DNA of 64,000 bases from Phorcus lineatus (Eukaryota > Mollusca > Gastropoda > Trochida > Trochidae): NCBI GenBank assembly GCA_921293015.1, contig OV121081.1, positions 58,855,022 through 58,919,021 on the forward strand, given 5' to 3'. The translations under genes and the position numbers were made by a program. Positions 35,601 through 46,399 of the stretch are shown one piece after another. The notes below the pieces were generated by a model that saw only the letters and a list, made by a program, of their open reading frames with translations, made no database searches and was not told the DNA's origin. Position 1 is the first letter of the stretch. Each line of letters opens with the position of its first letter.

Positions 35601-37151
35601 TTGAGTATGTCCACTGGCAGTGTGTCTGACAGACAAGTTTCCAATGTATGACAACATGTTTAGTTATATTTGCCATGTGAACTGTTTTTGTTTTGTGCCA
35701 CTGTGTCACTTTAATTTATGGGCACAGTTCTGTAACTGGTTAAATCAACGACATTATTCCCAAAATAATTTGTTATGATGAATAAAAGAAATGAAAAATT
35801 TGGTTCCGTTTCATCTTTTCCTTGGGTCCGTTTTCGCCATCAATGGTTCCATTTTCACCAGTAAAAAACGGTGCCGTTTTCGCCAAAGCAGTTAGGTGCC
35901 GTTTTGTCACGGTTCCGTTTTAGCTTGCACCCGATCTCTGACCTACCAAATTCAACCTTCGACTGACCTACAAGAATTCACCAAAAAGTCACTGATTTGT
36001 CTTTTTTTAAAATGAATTTACTTCAATATTGGCTTGATTATCATACAGAGCAGTGTGACTTTGTTACAAAAACCTGCAGTTCACAGACAGTGACTAATTG
36101 ATACTGAAAATATTTGTAACTGGTCCAGTAATGTAGAATCTTTTTATAGTATTCGCAAGTGCTAAATAAATGACATTTTCTTGTTTTTGATTGGAAATTA
36201 AAAACGGCAATATAAATGTTAAGAAGTCAATATTCTGCATCCCATTTACGTGAATATTAGTTAAATTACCTACTCAGCAATAACAACCTATATTTATAAT
36301 TTTATCTGCTATGAATGTTTCAAAATACCATGAGTTGGCATTTTAAATGTTAATATTTGTATTTGGCTATCTTTAGTTTTATATTTGTAGGTGCAGTTGG
36401 TTCTATTTTAATCAAAAGATTTGTCTTTTCTCTTTTTGTTGATAATCAGTCCTTCACTAGGCAAATGTGATAGATAGGGCCTTTAGGGGAGGTAACTCTT
36501 GATTAAACTGCTACATTGACTTTCAATGCTCTATAACCCAGTGTTGGTTAATTTCAGTCAATGATTGAATTATTCAGCACAATGCTTTTCTAAGCTGGCA
36601 TTGCAGACATCTAGACAGGCTGCTCTAATTAATTAAATGCCCTTAGTTAAAGCGGCATTAGCCACCTTTTCAACTGTAGTCTCTTCTGTTTTTAATGACT
36701 GCATGTGCTTGATTAATCTAAAGATTCCCCATTCATGTCTTAAAAGAAAACAATAATACATAGATTTTGATCATTATAACTCAAGAAACAGTTTGAATAA
36801 ACTTAGTAAAATTTGTATCGAAAGTTAAATTAGTTTTCAAAATTACTTGAATATTTTCTTTTTGTGATACATACAACAACAATTTAATATTTTTTTGCAG
36901 GAGTTGGTCCGGAGATGACAACAGAGAATGTTTTCCAGAGTATCTCTGCAGCTCTGCATTTGAGTTCCGTTCCCATCACTGGCCAGAACGCTAGCAAGTC
37001 TGCTATACAGAAGAACCCGAGCGTTAATATTGATACTAACCAGCCACACATCCAACAGATGGTAATCAATGAGGACGATATTCGCCGTCAGGAGGCCCGT
37101 GTCAATGATGCTCGCAAGAAGCTTCAGGATGTCATGTTACTTGATAGGTAG
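29626..37151 (+). CDS. MBD2/3: Methyl-CpG-binding domain protein 2/3
   Basis: Five coding exons: 29626-29744, 30526-30683, 31999-32141, 34343-34433 and 36901-37151 (or 36901-37147 if spliced to 37634). All phases agree and the product is 253 residues. The MBD spans about residues 13-75: LPPGWKREEVVRKSGLSAGK, then DVYYYSPDGKK, then IRSKPQLARIIG. The arginines, Asp and Tyr that contact methyl-CpG in MBD2 are present (EEVVR, KTDVYYY, KKIRSK). The linker has PIRQTASIFKQPVT and LFWEKRLQCLNA, matching the vertebrate MBD2/3 segment that binds the histone deacetylase core. MDLPRNMQGVGP follows. A C-terminal helix (INEDDIRRQEARV, RKKLQDVMLL) corresponds to the coiled coil that pairs with p66/GATAD2 in NuRD. 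The acidic tail of vertebrate MBD3 is absent. The start at 29626 (AACAATGG) was preferred over an in-frame ATG 33 bp upstream because it fits family length. Confidence 0.96.
30835..31247. mobile_element. Probable inverted-terminal element, family B
   Basis: The left end TTCTCTCCCCTCAATGGTAG and the right end AGAGCTACCTCTATAGAGAA are imperfect inverted repeats. Both resemble the arms of the foldback at 51094-51190 (CTCTCCCATCAGTGGTAGCT). It lies in MBD2/3 intron 2. Confidence 0.4.
32395..32590. repeat. Interspersed repeat paired with 23896-24045
   Basis: It shares the ordered words listed for 23896-24045, followed by ATCATGATACATATATCGTC and related CGATA-rich sequence. It lies in MBD2/3 intron 3. 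Confidence 0.5.
32640..34163. mobile_element. 1.5-kb repeat element with GCTGAATCCT ends
   Basis: It begins with a 13-bp-arm hairpin (AAGGATTCAGCAA / TTGCTGAATCCTT, 32640-32667). A direct copy of its second arm, TTTTGCTGAATCCT, ends the segment at 34150-34163. Part of the interior (32845-32962) recurs inverted at 14822-14985. An imperfect direct repeat beginning GTGCGTTAGCAAGGGTTAA occurs at about 33309 and 33476. The segment is richer in CpG than the surrounding intron. It fills most of MBD2/3 intron 3. Family unknown; no open frame of note. Confidence 0.45.
34555..35924. mobile_element. 1.37-kb DNA element with about 200-bp terminal inverted repeats
   Basis: Left arm 34555-34757 and right arm 35742-35924 are inverted repeats, both starting GCTAAAACGGAACCGTGA. 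Each arm has several copies of GGCGAAAACGG followed by AACC, CACC or ACCC, and both end at TTGTTGATTTA or TCGTTGATTTA. The 980-bp centre has no recognisable transposase. It contains a 30-bp tandem duplication at 35041-35100 (ATAAAACTCAACAGTTACTT repeated). It lies in MBD2/3 intron 4, so the host gene splices around it. Confidence 0.8.
36180..36335 (+). repeat. Interspersed repeat paired with 60640-60800
   Basis: AACGGCAATATAAATGTTAA, GAAGTCAATATTCTGC, TTAGTTAAAT and ACTCAGCAATAACAACC match, in order, words at 60660-60760 (AACGGCCATATGAATGTTAA, GAAGTCGAAATTCTGC, ATAGTTAAAT, ACTAAGCACTACCAATCC). Family unknown. Confidence 0.55.
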
Positions 37152-38585
37152 GGACTACTTTCACTCTTATCTTGTAACTCTTATATGATTTATATGTATA
37201 TCATAACAATGGTTTGAAAAGTGCCAATGTTCAGGGGCAGTTATTCATTAGTGTTTAGTAGCATTTGTATTGGGAATGGAAAGAATCAAGCAAGAAGGCT
37301 TTTGATAGGTGATTTCAGATTTTCTTTAAATGATTTGATTGATATTTAAGAGTTTACTTCTTTGGGCAAAGAGTTCCATTATTGAGAGATTGTATTTCCA
37401 CCAGTCTTTTGAAAATCACAAAAGCCCAATTGTCAATGTTTTTAGTATGGTCTCCTCTATGTATGAGTATGCATGTTAAAAATATGGGACAACTATTATC
37501 CAACAAAATATTATAATGATTGGTTATGAATAATCATTAATTACAGATAATACCTATACAAGTTTAAAAAAGAATAAAAAATGGATCTTCATTAACAAAA
37601 TCACTAGATTTACAACTTTGTCTTATTTTTCAGATAAATGCCATAGTACTGATGACATATACTCTTACAGTGATGCAGTATCATATCGTTTATGAAGACC
37701 AGCTTTAATATCATTGGATCATTGAGAAGTTCAACTTGTTTCCCAAATCAAAACTTCGTGTTCACCACTGCCAAATATCCATCTCTCCTCTTCTCTCTCC
37801 CTTCTGTTCATGTGATCACAAATTTAATTCTTATAAATGATCATGTCTTTATTAAAGTTTAGACTTTTCCTTATCATAACACTTTTTTTCAATTTTCAAA
37901 CTCGTTGCCAATCCTAACGTAATATCAGCTGATCATCATAAAAACGTTTCATTATGTTACACCTCACTCCAATTAAAGAGAAGATTAAGATCGTTCCAAG
38001 CTTGGACAAGCTTTGTGCAAGATCATGTTTTTAGATTACGAGTACCTTATATTTAGGATATAACCTGACTTGATATTAATTATAGATTTTGTCAAATTAT
38101 GATGGACCTTAAATCTGCTTATGATGATGAATTAAACATTTGTGCAAAGTACTCATGTTAATGATTTATGATTCTCTTTTGCTATTGATGATTAATTTCC
38201 AAACGTTGTGACATAATTTCAAACAACTTGTACATGTTTTTTGTACGCGCTCGATCTAATGATGCTGTTAATGTTAATTAAATCGAACATTTCTTGTGTC
38301 TATGTATTATCTAGATAGTCATCAAAGTGTATTTGATGTATTTAGGCTCGAGTGATTTTGATGATGTGCTGCAAATTTTATGTGACCTTTTGTTTGGTTA
38401 AAAGTAAAAATGAGTTGAAGTAGTACCATTGTATGTAATGCTGTTGCATTGTGACATCACAATTCATTTCATATATCTTTACATAGGTGTCATGTATGAT
38501 GATGATATCAAGTTTGTTCAATGTCAAAAATCACTCTTTTGCTTCCATTCTCATGTGATGTAAATAAATGATGGAAAAACAAATA
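37148..38585 (+). other. MBD2/3 3' end: optional last intron and 3' UTR
   Basis: The final codons CTT GAT AGG TAG contain a donor-like AG|GTAGGG at 37148. An acceptor TTATTTTTCAG ends at 37633. Splicing joins AG to A and gives AGA TAA, so the protein ends LLDR with or without splicing. The 3' UTR probably runs to AATAAA at 38563-38568. Confidence 0.55.
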
Positions 38586-39309
38586 TTTGGGTGTTTTAAA
38601 TTTTTGATTGTGATATTATATTAAGAAAATTTTGATTTATTTGAAAAAAATGCTGATCCACTGCAATCTTTCTTTCAGTTCTCTTCCCATATGCGTTTAA
38701 TAAATCAATGTCTTCCCATGTAACTGTCTGTTACAACTGGACTATTTTTGGGCTAGAAACAGTTTCCTGTTTGGTTGCAATCAGTTTATTGTACAATGAG
38801 TATGAATCCAATGAACCTTTTGAATGTTCACATCACACTTAAAAACTGGAGCCTCTTCACCTGTGGGATGGGCACACATTCCTATAAGAAGTCCGTCATT
38901 AGAAATTTAAATATTTGAAAATGAAAATAGGTGAAATTAAGGACTGTGTATGGTTTTTTAATTTTTAGGAGTTGTGAATTTCAAAAGAATCTAGAATTAT
39001 AGACCGCGAAATTAGAGAAATGATTAAGATACTGTAGGAAATTTTTACCATTTCCAAATCAAGAAGGAAACAAATGTGACACTATATATATAATGAGGTG
39101 ATGTAAATTGGGTTTAACACCACTTTCAATATTATTTCACTAATATTATGGCTGCTTGTATTAATGCAGGGAGAAAGCAAAAACACTGGTGCTATGCATT
39201 GTGTTGAAACCTGAAATCCGCTGGAACTAGCGTATAATGGATTGTACTACACTGTCATTGTAGCATTGTACCCAAACCTTACTGTGTGTGGAACAGATCT
39301 CTCCTGTAG

Positions 39310-39385
39310 ACAACATTGCAGTCTGTGGCAGGATTCGAACCACAGACCTCTTGATAGGCCAGATGAGCTTATGGCTTGGATGGTC
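39310..39385 (-). repeat. tRNA-like fragment, possible SINE head
   Basis: The minus strand carries GGTTCGAATCC (a perfect B box) preceded by CTCATCTGGCC at A-box-like spacing. The T-arm pairing is poor. It abuts the 77-bp tandem array. It may be a SINE head rather than a tRNA gene. Confidence 0.35.
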
Positions 39386-39401
39386 GTCCTCATCCTCCGT
39401 T

Positions 39402-40018
39402 ACCCATGGCTGAGTGTTACCATTGCCTTCATATTACCATGCCTGGGGCTTTTCTTCTGGATAATCTGCATTGAAATAACCCATGGCTGAGTGTTACCAT
39501 TCTCTTCATATTACCACCCCTGGGGCTTTCTTCTGGATAATCTGCATTGAAATAACCCATGGCTGAGTGTTACCATTCTCTTCATATTACCATGCTTGGG
39601 GCTTTTCTTCTGGATAATCTGCATTGAAATAACCCATGGCTGAGTGTTACCATTCTCTTCATATTACCACCCCTGGGGCTTTCTTCTGGATAATCTGCAT
39701 TGAAATAACCCATGGCTGAGTGTTACCATTCTCTTCATATTACCACCCCTGGGGCTTTCTTCTGGATAATCTGCATTGAAATAACCCATGGCATAGTGTT
39801 ACCATTCTCTTCATATTACCACGCTTGGGGCTTTTCTTCTGGATAATCTGCATTGAAAAAGCCCATGGCTGAGTGTTACCATTCTCTTCATATTACCACG
39901 CATAGGGCTTTTCTTCTGGATAATCTGCATTGAAATAACCCATGGCTGAGTGTAACCATTCTCTTCATATTACCACGCCTGGGGCTTATCTGCTGGATAA
40001 TCTGCATTGAAATAATCG
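39402..40018 (+). repeat. 77-bp minisatellite, 8 copies
   Basis: The unit begins ACCCATGGCTGAGTGTTACC and ends TGGATAATCTGCATTGAAAT. Spacing between ATGGC words is 77 bp (39406 and 39483). Copies are more than 90 percent alike by eye, so the array is young or homogenised. It is intergenic, downstream of MBD2/3. Open frames here are by-products. Confidence 0.9.
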
Positions 40019-40315
40019 GCCTGATATGAGAGTAAGCCAATGAAACTGTCAAGCTTTGCAAAGAGGTCAGTCTCGCCTTGAGGAGATCAGCATGCAATTC
40101 AAGCTCTTGACTCACACTCTTCTGTTCAATGCCAATGAGGAGTGTAGCTTTCCTTTGACATTTCAAATTCAAATACCTGAGCATGCACTTAAAAGAGTAG
40201 TTTTAAATTCAACGTTACCATACAACTTTGTATCGAGCCATTTATTGGGTACCGGATCATAAACACAAGGGCATGTAATTTAAGTACACATTTTCCTATT
40301 GAAATTTCCTAGATT

Positions 40316-40900
40316 AGATATAGCGTTAGCGATACGGCTTCATCTAAAGTATTTGCAAACTACTCAATTCCGTAACAGTAATCTATTACCCCGGTTCCTT
40401 ACTCATAAACGCGTTCAATGCGAGCATTGGAAACCAAATACTTTTAAAAATCGCAGAGTAGAACATAAACACTAGGTTCATCAAAACTGAAGACTGTTCA
40501 AGGGTCGCCATTTTCAGATGCGTATTCTTCTGTAGTCGACCGAGAATTCACGGCAATTACCAATGTTCCTTCCAAAGTGGGACGATTTTCCTTCCGATAG
40601 AGACGAAAATGTGTTGTTATTACCGTTTATCACCGATATTGACATGTTTGTTTCGTGACTGAGCTTAGTTTTCTTCCTTTGTGGTAGCGTGTTCTTCAAC
40701 TAGACACTGTTTTCCTTCAGATTTCTTCCTTTGTGGTAGCGTGTTCTTCAATTAGACACCGTTTTCCTTCAGATTTCTTCCTTTGTGGTAGCGTGTCGTT
40801 CAATTAGTCACTGTTTTCCTTCAGATTTCTTCCTTTGTGGTAGCGTGTCCTTCAATTAGTCACTGTTTTCCTTCAAATTTAATGCATTTCCTTCCATAAC
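40316..40900 (+). mobile_element. Diverged single arm of the 44290-45927 foldback element
   Basis: GATATAGCGTTAGCGATACG, GACCGAGAATTCACGG, TTACC, ACCGATATTGACATGTTTG and ATGCATTTCCTTCC occur in the same order as in the right arm at 45437-45927. Within it a 52-bp unit has expanded to four copies (40670-40880). Confidence 0.7.
40670..40880 (+). repeat. 52-bp tandem repeat, 4 copies
   Basis: The unit contains TTTCTTCCTTTGTGGTAGCG and CACTGTTTTCCTTCAGA. GTGGTAGC recurs at 40681, 40733, 40785 and 40837, exactly 52 bp apart. Confidence 0.9.
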
Positions 40901-41627
40901 TTAGCCAGACACGCAATTAATATTTGACTGCAAACACATGTTAAGTATTGAATCAAAAAGAGTTTTAAATTATCCAATTTGTTATTTTGATCCTGCAACT
41001 TATCTATCGGCTTAAATTTTTTTTATGTTTGTGTGTGACAGTCATTCAGATTAACTTGGTGATGCGACTAACTAATCCTTCCAACATTTCAATATCAGTA
41101 TTTCATGTGACAAACAATTGACTGAGTTTGAAGCTTTATGTAGCATGACTTTGGGGGGATTCTTCATTCAGACAGGCTGATTTGAAATATTTCCCGTAAA
41201 TGAGCAAATAAGCTAAGACGATTACTTGATTACTTTGGATCGACTCAAGTTTTAATGTAATTTCATATGTACGGAACACATAGAAAACACGTTCAGGTCT
41301 CTCATCAGTAGGATGGTTTCTTAAGAAAATAACAAGAAATGTTATTACACTTGAAGACAACTTCATGCTTCAATGGAGTAACAATATCTCCGAGAGACGC
41401 AAGCAATAAACAAATCATTTCTCCGATACGATCAGGCAAAGACTTAAAGAAAATATCTTCTGAAATACGTTTTTTGGTCAGGTACTTACTTACGACGATT
41501 TTCAGAATATGGTATCTGTAACAGGTGTGTTTGTAAAATGAATATATACATATTCTTTTTTGATTTTGAAGATGCTTTTTCCTGGATAATCACATTTTCT
41601 GTACTACCTGTTTTCATGTGCCACTAG

Positions 41628-43298
41628 AACTGTTTCTTGACTTTGGATTAAATAGGAGCCTTTAATACATTCAGTATCCTCATTTAGCAAGTCTAGATTT
41701 GATTGCATACACATAAAATTAAGATCCCGAAGAAAAGAATGGATGACAGAACAGAAAATTATTAAAATAATTCATAGACTAAATTTTAGTCTAAGGTGTC
41801 ACGTAAAGCTTTAGGTATGAAATGAGAATCTTCATTGTAAACCGAAATTGTACCTGCCTACATTACACTCCTTTTTGGTCGAACAAAATTTTGAATCTAC
41901 TAGTAAATTGAGCGTCTTTGATCAAAAGGAACTATTAATGCATATATGTTCAAATAAAATTGCACTTGGAAAACCTGAACTAGTCACAGTAAAAGTTATT
42001 AAAGAAGCGGACATAAAAGTTCTCGAGGAGTGCTAATTGAACCCATACTTCTTGACTTCATAAAACGCCTCTGGAGACGATGTAGTATGGCCGGTTGCAC
42101 AAGTTAATCTTTACGCATACAATCGGTAAATGATATTTTCAAAGATACTTTGTTAAAAGGGTATGACGCTCTTTTCGAGTTTTGAAGTCGTCTAGTGTCG
42201 CTTCATTGGGGGACATATTGGGGCAATATAAAGGTTTTTGATACGACCCCCATGCTTGTAACAACAAGGATTAGTTCACCAACCATGACCTGCCGGCATT
42301 CAGAGACATCCCCATTTTCCCGCGTGAATTCACCAGTAAAATATGCCATTGTCAGCTAATTGATGATCAATGGTCAACATAATCATGGATCAAAATCTCA
42401 TTATCTAGGAGTGTCGCTCTACATCAGTCTCACATCGATTCATGCAGCTGATATGTCCCAAAATATCACGGAAATCAAGCCCCAAATTAAAAACTCATCA
42501 CAGATGATCGTTTTCAACGAAAATCAAACAACAATCCATATAAGTCTTCATCGCAAGTTTTAATGTTACGAATAATATATAGTTATATAACATACCTAAC
42601 ACCATAAACTTTCTTTAGAAATTAATTTCCCTAGTAATCTCCTATGGAGGAATAAAAAAATATATATTCATTGTCGCGCGATTTAAACCTGAGGTCAATT
42701 AACAATTTTGTGAAACAACTTAACGGTGCATCAAACCAAATTTACAGAGTAAAAAATGCTTATGTGTAAAAGTCTTAGAGTAATATCAAGGGTTCTTTTG
42801 TTTAAAATAATCAGGGTATTGAAGACATTCTCCCTTGTCTGTGTCTGAAAATAAGTTGATATGTACAAGCAAATACAACGGAACCACACAAACCCTAACC
42901 TTTCCACTCAATTGTTTAATTGTGCTTTAGTAAATTTTTTTCGTAACCATCGCAAGTCCCGGCAAAGGAATTTGTCCTTGGAAATTATAGAGAGTCCTAA
43001 TACATCCGCTTCATCTATATTGGAAATAAACACATCTATACTGGCAAGAGTGCATCAATCAACCAACTACGTAATTGGCGGATCCGAGAGTAAGGTTATC
43101 TGCAACTGTTGATCGTGTTTGGTTTTGATATGGATGACATAAAATGGGAGCTTGAGGTGTAACTATAGACTAAAATTTAGTCCATGAATTTTTTAAAAAT
43201 AATTTAATGTTCCTTCTTTTTTTCCTTGGGCACCTAATTTCATGTGTATTCAATCAATCTAGACTTGCTGAATGTGAACCTGGACTGTACAAAATGGT
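41628..43298. mobile_element. 1.67-kb inverted-terminal element, family C
   Basis: Left arm about 41628-41793 and right arm about 43163-43298 are inverted repeats sharing CAAGTCTAGATT, ATACACATAAAATTA and the palindrome TAGACTAAATTTTAGTCTA (41775-41793; its inverted partner is near 43165). The same ends recur at 51335-51495 and, inverted, at 58597-58745. Inside, two short plus-strand frames end in cysteine-containing tails: 41848-42036 ends VLEEC and 42861-43112 ends YVIGGSESKVICNC. No transposase was recognised. Confidence 0.65.
42861..43112 (+). other. Short frame inside family C element, faintly NTR-like
   Basis: 83 codons from ATG to stop. The C-terminal part (NCALVNFF, then LSLEII, then TNYVIGGSESKVICNC) has the spacing and the Y-x-I-G-G ... 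C-x-C pattern loosely seen in netrin/TIMP-type NTR domains. The resemblance is weak and by eye. The first 20 residues are low in information. It may be an exon scrap carried by the element, or chance. Confidence 0.2.
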
Positions 43299-43529
43299 CA
43301 TGGTTTATATGACGTGTCTCCGGTACAAAGCCTATTTCCTCAAAACCAAACATTTTGATTTTGTAGATTTTAATTTTGAAAAGTCAAAATATCAAGATAA
43401 AAATTTCACTTACAATATATTTTATATTCTATGATTAATATCCTGATAGTTCAAACTTAAAATCAACGTCAACTCGCTATCCTGATATTTCAAGGGAAAA
43501 GTCAACATCTGACGATATAGAGATGGCCC

Positions 43530-43685
43530 TTATGCGCCACCGTACATTAAAGCCCCTGCTCCCGTTTGATTGGCCGAAGGAACAGGCTCCTGATAAACGC
43601 GAACCGTGTGTGTGTGTGTTAATCTATTCGTTCTCGAACACATTCCACCGACAGTCTAGGGCCGGCTTCAAGAAATCATTTCAAC
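43530..43685 (+). promoter_or_regulatory. Putative promoter and 5' UTR of the secreted-protein gene
   Basis: A reversed CCAAT box (GATTGG, 43568-43573) lies about 115 bp upstream of the start codon. A (GT)n run follows at 43605-43619. There is no clear TATA box; GATAAACG at 43591 is the nearest AT-rich candidate. The transcription start is not determined. Confidence 0.35.
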
Positions 43686-46338
43686 ATGGAAAAGCTATTG
43701 GTTGCGTTTACTGTGGCTGTCATCAGCGGTGAGTGCATACGAATTTCCCTTCAACAGCCTTTAGACTTGTAACGTTGATATGCCCTGTCTTAAAGAGACT
43801 AGCATTGAGTGGAAGGTCGCAAATTCCAAAGCTACTTGGACCTATTGATACTCTTGACTGTCGTCCCGCGAAAACACTGATTATTTCTGTTCTAAATTTA
43901 GAACACTACAGAAATGGGTATTTTTGTCAGTTCTCAGATACAAATGTTAAGGAATAATATTGATTGCTAAAATGCGTATTTTTAAACAATAAGTTTGAAA
44001 CTGAGAGGACATTTCTGAGGAACTTTATGACTCTTCGCTAAAGGCACGAGAAGTTCATATAATCGATGAAGAATTGCGTGCACGTTTGTTGATTTTCCAG
44101 ACGAGCAGCGGTAGAACATCAAGCTGTTCTTCTCTCAGAATGTCGCTTGTAATCAAATCTGTAAATTCCTACGTCAAGGTCCACTTAACCTACATTCTGA
44201 TCCGACCTCCGATTCTCTTCAACGCAAGTCATGCGTGAAGTTGACCTCAACCTTGACCCATATATATACACTTTTATTCCTCCAACAGCCCCCCCTGAGT
44301 AATTGAAGGAAATGCATCAAATTTGAAGGAAAACAGTGCATAATAGAAGGGAAAGCTTCCCAAATGGTAGGAAACGCAGCTTAATCGCGAAACAAACACG
44401 TCAATATCGGTGAAACGCGGTAATATCAGAGATTTTCCGTCCATATCGGAAGCAACCCGATCCCACTTTCGAAGGAACCCGATCCCACCTTCGAAGGACC
44501 ATCGGTAGACTTCGGAAGGAACACGGTAATTTCCGTGAATTCTCGGTCGACAGCGGAAGCAAACGCATCTCAAAATGGCTACGAATCTGCAGTCTCCAGT
44601 TTCGGTGAGTGTTGTTTATATGTTTTACTGTGTGATTTTTAGATGTATTTTGTTCTACATGCTTGCATTGAAAGCGCAATTGAACAAGGAAACGATGGAG
44701 TTGTAGAGTTTTGTAATGAAATTGAGTAGTTACGGCGTTACTCGCATAGAGTCCGGGTTTGTTTACATCAGTCAGATGACCCGCGTCTGTGATTGCGTTT
44801 ACCTGCATCAGACTTTCCGGGTTATATTTTTTATAAGTTTTGGAAATATGTATGAGAATTTTGTGAGTATGTTATGTATCACGTGTAAATCTAACTTTCA
44901 TTTTTGTACAATTAAGCTTTATCGAAAAACTTGTAAGTTTTCATGTTTTGTTAACGTGCCGCTCCATATGCCGCACTTCTTTGACCTTGTTTCGTAATAT
45001 TAGGCCTACATTAACAATCATTGCATTTTAAATTTATCTTACACGCTAAAAATCCCCGAAGTCGATCGATACGACAAAAGGAAGTAACTCTGTTCTAGTT
45101 GAATTAGGCAAACTGCCGCTAACTCGTGAAATAATCAACAAGTGGTTGCAAAGCGATTTCGAGATAATTCCAAACACGGTCCCTAATAAATGGGATATTT
45201 AAATGGTCAAACGAAACAAGGTCAAAGAAGTGCGGCATATGGAGCGGCACGTTAACAAAACATGAAAACTTACAAGTTTTTCGATAAAGCTTAATTGTAC
45301 AAAAATGATTTAGATTAGTTAGATTTACACGTGATACATAACATACTCACAAAATGCACATACATATTTCCAAAACTTATAAAAAATATAACCCGGAAAG
45401 TCTGATGCAGGTAAACGCAATCACAGACGCGTGTCGATGATAGCGTTAGCGATACGGCTTCATCTGACCGATGTAAACAAACCCGGACTCTATGCGAGTA
45501 ACGCCGTAACTACTCAATTTCATTGCAAAACTCTACAACTCCATCGTTTCCTTGTTCAATTGCGCTTTCAATGCAAGCATGTAGAACAAAATACATCTAA
45601 AAATCACACAGTAAAACATATAAACAACACTCACCGAAACTGGAGACTGCAGATTCGTAGCCATTTTGAGATGCGTTTGCTTCCGCTGTCGACCGAGAAT
45701 TCACGGAAATTACCGTGTTCCTTCCGAAGTCTACCGATGGTCCTTCGAAGGTGGGATCGGGTTGCTTCCGATATGGACGGAAAATCTCTGATATTACCGC
45801 GTTTCACCGATATTGACGTGTTTGTTTCGCGATTAAGCTGCGTTTCCTACCATTTGGGAAGCTTTCCCTTCTTTTATGCACTGTTTTCCTTCAAATTTGA
45901 TGCATTTCCTTCAATTACTCAGGGGGGCCTGTCCAAAGGAGAGTACAAGGAAATGCGAGAAAAGTTAAGAGTAGTGCTTCCGAAGCAGGTGTGCCTGTAG
46001 CTACAGTTGCTTCGTCAAAATAGGCTTTTTCATACCCTGACGTCGCCTTTTTAATTAAACTCGATGATACTGGGGGAAGAGGTTATATAGCTACAGTTCT
46101 CGTGTTCATTTTGACGATATCGCGATTTCGTGGAACGTTACTGCCTTCTACAAATAAACTTCTTAACTAAAATGTAAATGGTTTTACAGGGCTACAACTC
46201 CATAGTTAGACAAATATTTATGAAATTTTGAAAAATGGAATAATAAAGGGTCGTCTGAGGAAGCCTTTGTTTTCCTTATTTTGAGCTTTATATACTTGTA
46301 GACTTGATTTGGATTTTATTCAATAAATTGTTGCCTCA

Positions 46339-46399
<61 letters not shown>

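Noticed and set aside
39888-40262. Frames over the 77-bp array
   Set aside because: By-products of the tandem repeat.
45431-46000. 189-codon frame on the plus strand, and a near-identical frame at 44401-44808 on the minus strand
   Set aside because: They are the two arms of the foldback read in mirror image. No domain, and the mirror symmetry explains the similarity.
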